64,000 nt of DNA, from positions 8,256,186 through 8,320,185 of the forward strand of contig OX411552.1 of NCBI GenBank assembly GCA_948146395.1, read 5' to 3'. The translations under genes and the position numbers were made by a program. A model generated the notes under the pieces. That model ran no database searches. It saw nothing but the letters and a program-made list of their open reading frames with translations, and was not told the DNA's origin. This stretch comes from Fragum whitleyi. Taxonomy: Eukaryota > Mollusca > Bivalvia > Cardiida > Cardiidae. Of this stretch, positions 56,457 to 64,000 are shown piece after piece; within the stretch, counting starts at the first letter, position 1; each line of letters begins with the position of its first letter.

Positions 56457-57950
56457 TATAACCGCCAATCTCATAACGTCTGCATATTTTGCTTAATTTC
56501 GATAACGACTTTGATTTGATGACGTCATATGATTGTCATTCGATGGCATCATCTTTTGATATCGATTCCGGCAATATGTAGAAAAAAATTACGCGGTTTT
56601 AATTCAGGAACTACTGCCTTTTGCGGATGAAAGTGGACACCTAGTCCAACATTTTTCTTTGACAGTAGTTGACTTGAAATTTCCTCATGATCGTCAGAGG
56701 CCAAGAAATTCATCTCCTGGCCCAAAAATCAAGTTTCTAAAAGGCAAAGAAGCAATAGGCCTAAACCTATATTTAAACAAACATGGGTCACGTTCTTTAT
56801 GCACTTCCACCCTACCGAATGCTCATCTATTTACCTGAAGTTAAACTTCACCGTGAAAGCTATCATACTAATTGAAGTACATGTATAATTACTAAAAAAA
56901 CCAAAAACACGCACAATTTTCAATCAAATTTGTCCGAGAGATTTTTTGTTTTAGATTTTCATTATTTTGGTATCTTTTCAATCTTATACATTTATATTTG
57001 TAGAATTTGTCTTTGAAAACATTTTGGACCTTCAGAAATTTTCTAAATACGAGCTTGAAACACAGGGGTAAATCTTAACAGTGAATTACGTGATTAAACT
57101 AAGTCATACATTATGTTGACTATTTTTCAATGAAGAAAAGGAGCTAGAACAACTTCTCTTGATTTATTTTCAGTAAACTATTTCCTTTATCGATACAACA
57201 CTGAACAACCGTCATACTAATTATGTGTATATTCGATATTGCTATTCAAAACAGTCTTGTCGATGCAGATTTGTAAGATTTTTTGCAATAAAAAAATAGT
57301 AAACAAAACATTATGTTTAGATTACATTGTTTACAAGAATTCAAATTCCTGTTGTTATCACACTTTGCAAGACTTTGAGAATGTAAGATGGGCTGAGTGG
57401 TGATTTTGAAAAGTATTGATAAAAATACACTAGTTCTTACAAAAAATGTCCAGTAACATAGTTTACCGTTTATGCAATAATACATGTATTCAATTGAAAT
57501 TTTACTTACTTTTTTCGATTCAAATGAATTACTTTAATGATTATTCTATTATTTACATGTGATTTAAGCTCAGAAACTTTTTTCAAACCTTTTTTGTTAA
57601 CACAATTGAAGTAAATGTATTCCCTTTAACTGAGAACATATGAAATGATTTCTTTAAAAATTATTTAAACTCAGTTTTCATATGGAAATATTTTTTCTCA
57701 TGAATTGGGATTTCAGCCTTAAATCCAACTTTTTTTCCCCAGACTGCTAGATAATCAGTCAAATTTACCCTTTTTTTTTTGTTTTCTTACACTGCAATTT
57801 TGCAAAAGCAAAGTGGAAAAGTGGAAGTGGAAGGAAGTTGAAAACAAAATTTACTTGCTTAATAATGTCTTTGACCCACTAAATTTTGGCATAAACCAAG
57901 ATATAAATTTTTTTGTTTATGTAAAAACTATCATTTGAATAGTTTAAAAC
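56457..57950. other. Intergenic, nothing recognised
   Basis: AT-rich unique-looking sequence without a supported gene or repeat. Confidence 0.4.
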
Positions 57951-58038
57951 AGCATAAAATTAAAAAAGTACACACGTGTATATATAAATTCTTGATTGAA
58001 TCCCCGTAGTGTAACAAAATATATATTTTTTCCACATA

Positions 58039-58155
58039 CCTATTTTATTTCCCTCGTTAAGATGAAAGTCATTTGTATTTCGGGCCTCTGTAATGTTTAA
58101 TAGTTTCTGTATGTAGTCTTCCAATATTATCGCTACTGAATTTCTTACCACTAAC
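58039..58155 (-). CDS. Possible isolated exon, unrecognised
   Basis: On - an acceptor-like TTGTTAG near 58155 and a donor A|GTATGTGG near 58039 bound a ~117-nt open stretch reading LEDYIQKLLNITEARN and NDFHLNEGNK. It looks amphipathic and coding-like but matches no family I know. No partner exon found; chance is a real alternative. Confidence 0.2.
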
Positions 58156-58199
58156 AAGATCAGAATAATTTTCTACCATATTAAACGAATTTCTTGTTT

Positions 58200-59470
58200 T
58201 TGAACTACGTTACCAGCTGTGTGATCTACATTACCAAATAACACTATGTTTCATGGGTGTTAAATCAAAAGAATCACCATAACAGTCTAACTTATGTTTA
58301 TTATAGTTTAAATGTGGCATCTCTTGATAAATTCTAAGTACTCACCTTATAATCTCATTGTAATTCGTGTTTAGTTGAACACCCAGTATGTTACACTGTT
58401 TGCTTAAACAGTTTCAATAGTAATTTTTATGCGATATACGATGCAAAGTGCATTTCACTGTTTACGATTGTAACGAAATTCACATTCACGTAGTTCACTA
58501 AAACTGATTTATTGTAGTCTAATTATGTGTGCTTTAGATACTTTACAAACTTTACAAATTAATATTGAAAGGTAAAATTCAAGCCTTAACTGACAAAAGT
58601 TAGAATGAAATTCATTTACTTCTTAAGGCAGATCTGTATGGTAACGTAGTTCACTTCTATTGCTTGAAAAATGAAAGTCTAATTTAGAGAGTAGAAGACG
58701 ATTTCTCTAAGAGATTCGGGCAACCATATAGATTGTTACACTAAATTTTTATCAAGCGGTTACGTAATTCACTGTACTTTTTGTGACATTGATTAAAAAG
58801 CTGTCAAAAAATAACTAAGATACATAGGCATCTTGATTGGGTTGCAGCTTAAAATATAACATTTTAATGCAAATTTGATTAATTTATCAAAACAAAAAAG
58901 GAAAAGAAACCCCATCGAGGAAATATTATTGGAAATATCCTAATATGTATAAATTCGTTGAATTGATGAAATCGGAAAATGTGACTCTTATAAAGCGATT
59001 AGGAAGCTCTATTAATAAAGCATTTTTGCTAAGGAATGAAATAATGTACTCAAATTAAGCATTCAAACTATCCCTCTGCTTTTAGAAGTGTTACAATACT
59101 TTAGCAGTCTGGGGACTTTCGGCTATCCATAACGCGATTCTGTTATGGATACACGTAACATGCATAAAGTTGACCTACTTTCACAAAAAAGGCTTTTTTC
59201 TCAGTCAATTTAAACTGGATTGTTTCTGACTGCTTAGAATGTGAATCACATTTCTCTTTTAAAGCTTTCTTGTCCCATGAACATACAACTCAGGGCATTT
59301 TAAGCAAATAAAAAGCCAAAATGTGTCGAAAACCGAGGAAAAATGTACGTTTTCAATCCTAGTTTAAACATCATTTGAATTCAAATTTTAAAAATCCAGC
59401 TCGACAGATGTCTAGACAAATATTTCACCTTTAATGTAAATCCATAAAAGGCTTGTGTTCGCGGGTTTTA
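58200..59470. other. Intergenic, nothing recognised
   Basis: AT-rich. No repeat shared with the rest of the window was seen. Confidence 0.35.
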
Positions 59471-59524
59471 CTACCGTGTTCGCGGCAAAATCTGTTGCAA
59501 GGGTTTGCATTTTAAAACACATAC

Positions 59525-59605
59525 GTTACGGTCAACCGTCACAGAAAAATCACATTTGTTACGGCTTACCATAACGCCCTTAAGTTACGGGTTGCCGTCA
59601 CACAT
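59525..59605. repeat. Short palindromic array GTTACGG..CCGTCAC
   Basis: Three ~18-bp near-palindromes (GTTACGGTCAACCGTCAC, GTTACGGCTTACCATAAC, GTTACGGGTTGCCGTCAC) about 35 bp apart. Confidence 0.6.
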
Positions 59606-59934
59606 CATATAACGGGAGCAGTCACTTTATTTTTAAAGCCAGGTATACTTTCAGTATACTGGCTTATTGCTGCCAGACGGGATGGAAATTGTTGACCTCT
59701 TCACCGCCAAAATCAAAAAATAGTTCCTCGTGTGCACAGACCGAAAACCGCTAATTGCTGTATCATTTCGGCTTCAACTTGACTGCCATTTTAGTTAAAT
59801 CAAAGAAAGGACAAGACAATTCTTTTGGGTCCGTAAACTATATGAATATTTTTTACACAATCGTAAATCGCGTAGGAAAGGATCCTATTTTAGGAAATCA
59901 ATAATATATAGTCTTAAAATTCGCAAGTGTTTAG

Positions 59935-60065
59935 TCGGAGTGGCCATAGCCTAACGTTTACGTCTGAAGCCCTAAAACTTTTGTACATTCGCGGCGTTGG
60001 TTCGAGGCGCACAATCGGCGAAACGTGTGAGTTTTTTTTTTTGTTTTTTTTTTTTGTTTTTTAAC
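59935..60065 (+). mobile_element. tRNA-like SINE head
   Basis: GTCGGAGTGGCCATAGCCTA start, box B TTGGTTCGAGGCGC, then a T-rich stretch. The arms do not form a clean cloverleaf. Confidence 0.4.
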
Positions 60066-60400
60066 GTCTGTAGTACCCTAAAAATTTCAACAAAGATCCG
60101 ATCCAGGGATCATTTTGGGGCAAGATATTGAGAAGTTCTATCATTTTTCTATTATTTCTATTTTTCTTTTTTCTTTAATTATTTTTTTTATAATTGGAGA
60201 CGCAACATATGCGACGTCTTTAGGCAATAAGCATGACCTTCGCAACAGCGATAGGGTTATCTCAACCAATCATTTCGGAAGTACTGCATATCATCAAGAG
60301 AAAAAGGAAAACAATTTTCTATCGTTTGAAATATTTTTTATTATTTTAGATGTGTTTCAAATCCTCTGACCAATACACTGTACTCATGTACTCACACACT

Positions 60401-60597
60401 GTGTGGTGTCCGTGGTCTAGAGGTAGAGCGTCTGCCTCTTGACCCAGTTCGATTCCCGGGAGCGGCTATCGATCTTGGGTCTTTCATTGGCCCACACATT
60501 CGGCGCGAGTACTGGTGAATTTTCCAGGAAGCAGAATCGAGAGGGATTAATCTAAGTTTTAAGAACTTGTTTCCCAATCGATGTAAAATAAATAGGT
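60401..60597 (+). mobile_element. tRNA-derived SINE, family 1 copy
   Basis: Head with box A-like TGGTCTAGAGGTAGAG and box B CAGTTCGATTCCCG. Body matches 25841-26043, tail AAAATAAATA. Clearer head than the other copy. Confidence 0.8.
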
Positions 60598-60854
60598 TTA
60601 AACCAAAACTCATGATATTGCGTATGTATATTTTTGTAATGCGTTTTTTTTCTTTTATGAGATTTTATGCAAGTCTCTAAAATTTGAGGTTACAATTACT
60701 TTTTTGTACTTTATTATGTTTTGTTTCTCCCTGAAAGGAGAACGAGTTCAACCATTTACATGTACTCAAGACCTGGCTTTCAGTACTGTCAGTACTTTGA
60801 TTGTATATGGGTATCCATAACGCACCAGTGTAACTAGACACATGTGCTTTTACA

Positions 60855-60945
60855 CGGAGACCGTAGCCTAGTGGTTAGGACGAAAACTTTCGTATGTAAA
60901 GGTCCCGGGATCGAATCCCACCCGGAACACGGGATTTTTTTTTAA
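60855..60945 (+). mobile_element. tRNA-like sequence, probable SINE head
   Basis: Box A TAGCCTAGTGGTTAGGA and box B GGGATCGAATCCC at tRNA spacing, followed by a T run (Pol III stop). The position before the would-be anticodon is not U and the acceptor stem does not pair, so not a functional tRNA. Confidence 0.5.
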
Positions 60946-61636
60946 AATATATTATTCATAAAACGAGAAAACGATATGCTTTTTCCATAAGGTATGAGAT
61001 GCTTTGTACTGGTTCATTTAACCATGGGTTTCAACATTTTCTTACAAACCGGACTTTTAATGCATTGGGGGGGATAAAAAAGGAAAACATTGAGGAAAAG
61101 GAGAAATTGCATGTTTTTGTCAGTCTCTTTTTAATTCAATCTCTTTCTGAGTTTACAAGTTGTCTAAAAATTTAGTTTTCTATTATCTTTGTAAGACAGC
61201 TGAAATAACCAACAGTTACTGATGTTTTTAGGCTGGCTTTCCTGGATAACGAATCATTTTATAAGAACAACTTGTAATATTGGATATATATTTTACTGTT
61301 TAATGAAACATCTGATTATTTGTCTTGATTTTGGACATATGTCCATCCATCTATTATTTTGCACTTCAAAACCATTGTTTTGACGAGCCATTGAAACGAA
61401 CCAGTCCTCTACATCTTTTTTTTTCAAATCTTCCTTAAAAGATCCACTATATCCGTTTCTGATGCTGCAAGGAATTTTGACGTGATGGGTTATATTATTC
61501 TTTTATACTTCCGGGACGTGCCCTGTTAGCTAAAACTAATTGGTGCCGTGAGTTTGAATCCCGTCTCGGCCAACTTTCATGCGACTTTTGATAAAAGTCT
61601 AAGCTTCCTCTGTTGTCGACGAATTGGCATGTACTA

Positions 61637-62062
61637 CAGTTAAGAACATCATGTATTAACATGATGAATGATTTTGGAAGATCTTGAAATGGAATGGAAT
61701 GAGCATGTGTAGCGAGTTTTTAAAGGTAATCCAATATCCTTGATTTTGTCCAAGATGAACAAATTTAGCGATTTTTATTATTTCTTTTTTTTTATGAAAA
61801 TATGCATACAAGTTCTATAAATATCTTCCTATTTCTTCGAGATCCGATCAGACGCGTACAATTTCAATCATTTTTGTGAAATCGCGATTTTTTTTCTTAC
61901 TATATTTATTTTGAATTAAGTATTTGATCACATCGTTTAAGTGAGTTCGGAGCGTTTTGAATAGTTTGGGTGAGTGCTTGGAATTAATAAATGAAGCGCT
62001 GAGTGAGTGATTCTGAATGGTTTTGATCGGAATGACTGTTAATTTGACGACGCAACTAACTG
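61637..62062. mobile_element. MITE-440, diverged copy
   Basis: CAGTTAAGAACATCATGTAT to TTTGACGACGCAACTAACTG with TA on both sides. Confidence 0.75.
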
Positions 62063-62082
62063 TATGCCTGTACCTATGATGG

Positions 62083-62412
62083 ATAGGCAATTGGTGATTG
62101 ATATGCCTATTCTTTTCTTGGGTCATAGGTAGTATTGGCACGAAATTTCATAATTCTAGGTCGATTTGTTGTCGAGTTAAGAGTCCGGAAACGAAAATTG
62201 AACAAAAGCTGACCGTGACCTTGACGTTTGACCTATGTGACCTAAAATCAATAGGACACGTTCTTGGGTCATAAGCAGCATTTGAATGAAGTTTCATTAT
62301 TCTAGGTCACTTGGTTCTTAAGTTAGAGCCGGGAAAGAAAAGGTCTATGGACAGACAGACAGACGTGGTGAAACCAATATACCCTCTCTACTTCGTAGGT
62401 GGGGGGTATAAC
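62083..62412 (+). mobile_element. TGGTGAAACCAATATA repeat, copy 2
   Basis: ATTCTAGGTC twice, GGACAGACAGACAGAC, GTGGTGAAACCAATATACCC, then GTAGGTGGGGGG. Same order as 35540-35806. Confidence 0.55.
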
Positions 62413-64000
62413 TAATTCGTAGGTGGGAGGTATTCAAAATTTCATAAATACAATTTATTACAATTTATTTTTCTCACGACATTTTTTGGATAGACAACAG
62501 ACTGCTTTCTACTGTTTTTCCTGCGAATTTCCCTCACGTTTTTTTTGCGATTTCGACCATGCTCTTTTATTACCACAGCCGAGTTCGTGTTTGTCACGAT
62601 CTCACGCTCTATGCGAGTACAAATTGAGCTTTATAAAAGTAAAGACTCATGGAGGTCCTACAGAGATCATACAGTGCTTGAAATCTGCCATCGTAAAAAT
62701 TCGTAAGAACTTAATTCGTTTCAAGCGTGATGAGAAATGTGTACATAGAGCAAACATTTCGTGTTAAATAATTTATGCTGGGCAATCTCCGCTAATCTTC
62801 TCTATCCGTCCTAACTCAACCGAGAGGCACGATGTCTCGTCACGACCAAACACGAACATTCACAACCTTTCTTGAAGCCCTACCGTCAATCGATAGACCT
62901 CGGCGATTCTATGGAATAGTCCTCGGGAATAATCAACCAGAACCCCAATTTAATAAATTTAACCTCGGAAGTACAAAGACGAACTATTTTTAAGATTTCG
63001 AGAAAACCGGATGACGTTAGATAAAATAGCGCTAACCCTCAAATTTAAGCGAAATCATTAGACAAATTAAATGCTCCTCGTTAGAGGTAGATTGCACCCT
63101 TCAAAACACTTCTTCTGAATTTAAGAAACTTCGGTTGTTAGTTATTGACAATTTTTCGATTTCATATCGGCTTTTGTTACGCGATATATTTTATAGTTTT
63201 TGGTACATAATGTCCTAAACATGCCTAGTACACGTACAACGCGACGCTGTGCATGGGTTTCAAATTCTATAGCGTGCGATATAGTTTTCTAAAAACTTTG
63301 AAGTTTTAGAATTAATTACCTAAGGTCGATTTTAACATTTTATAAAATTCGTATGTATTTTAAAGATAATGACCTCAATTAAACGGGCAATTTTCGGCCA
63401 AAATGACGTTTAAATTTACGCGCAAATCGGCACGTTTTATGAATTTACGAAAAATCTGCTGATTGAATTTCCCCTGTGGTGATCACAAGGAGACAGTATG
63501 ATGAAGGCAGAAACGTCACAGAAGTTACAGTGAAATTCCGTTCTTTTACAATGCAATGTTTGACGACGTAATCACTGACTATGGGTTTGAGATTTTTTGT
63601 ATTTGTGCTGTACATTTGTTTCAAGAAAGTTGGCTAGGTTTAAGGCCTTGGACAATAAACCGCACAAAAACCTCATCGAACATTATGGTGATCGTGTGAT
63701 GATATGCTTGTAATTCGCAATGCTACACTTCCCACGCCGGAACGGCCACACTTTCCAAACCAGATCTAGTCGAATAATCTAAAATTTCTAGTACATAAAC
63801 CGTAAGATCACCTTGCGATTGTCGTACAATGGTCTCAATGTTTTTTTGAAACGTTTCGGAGACCACACGATTTAATCAACACATCCGCCATGGGAACTTA
63901 CATCGTACGATGTTAAAATTATATTTTAAAAACATATTTGTAAATCGAACGACTCGGACGAAAATGCAAACTAGGCTTTAATTTTGGTTACTATTTTATC
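62413..64000. other. Intergenic, no supported gene
   Basis: Contains a 114-codon + frame (62423-62767) without a recognisable motif or splice support. The rest shows nothing. Confidence 0.35.

Noticed and set aside
60855..60945. Functional tRNA gene
   Set aside because: No U before the would-be anticodon and an unpaired acceptor stem; treated as a SINE head.
62423..62767. 114-codon + frame as a gene
   Set aside because: No known motif, no splice support and a composition expected by chance.

Overview
This 64-kb window is animal nuclear DNA. It is AT-rich, its genes are split by long introns, and most of the sequence is layered transposable elements. The best fit is a marine mollusc, probably a bivalve. 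The evidence is the repeat content: several elements begin AACAAGAG, carry internal tandem units and a (GACGGAC)n or (GAC)n stretch, and end in a hairpin followed by GCTAAAA, an architecture known from the bivalve 'pearl'/CvE-type elements. I could run no search, so the species is inference.

Two host genes are supported. On the + strand, six exons between 412 and 26404 encode the last ~296 residues of a transglutaminase; its catalytic core lies upstream of the window. All five internal splice junctions keep phase, and an AATAAA follows the stop. On the - strand, eight exons between 47391 and 34141 (probably a ninth at 49368-49424) encode the GPI-anchor-remodelling metallophosphoesterase MPPE1/PGAP5. 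The two genes are convergent, separated by about 7.7 kb of repeats.

The main accessory feature is an 11,048-bp Polinton (Maverick) at 9353-20400, inside the 15.2-kb third transglutaminase intron within this window. It has 224-bp terminal inverted repeats starting AGTAGTCAGGGG and a perfect 6-bp target duplication (TCACGA). It inserted into the end of an older MITE. It carries a chromodomain integrase (-), a zinc-finger/polyproline packaging-type ATPase (-), and a zinc-finger protein-primed DNA polymerase B (+). The integrase and the ATPase each have one intron, placed within or right beside a catalytic motif. The polymerase is broken by two frame changes. I recognise no capsid or protease gene. 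A 20-bp-spaced triplet of a 14-bp motif lies between the divergent ATPase and polymerase genes, and a decayed second copy of the integrase 3' end lies in the left arm.

Region by region: 1-5.3 kb holds three transglutaminase exons among at least seven copies of a ~440-bp TA-flanked MITE. 5.9-7.2 kb is an inverted-repeat foldback element. 7.8-22.7 kb holds more MITE copies, the Polinton, and a MITE/Tc1-like/piggyBac-like nest. 24.4-25.5 kb is a 46-bp minisatellite. 27.9-43.2 kb holds pearl/Helentron-like composite elements among the distal MPPE1 exons. 43.5-49.4 kb holds the proximal MPPE1 exons, with part of one exon duplicated in tandem. 50-64 kb is intergenic or upstream sequence with a hAT-like MITE, SINEs, another piggyBac-like MITE and one weak exon candidate.
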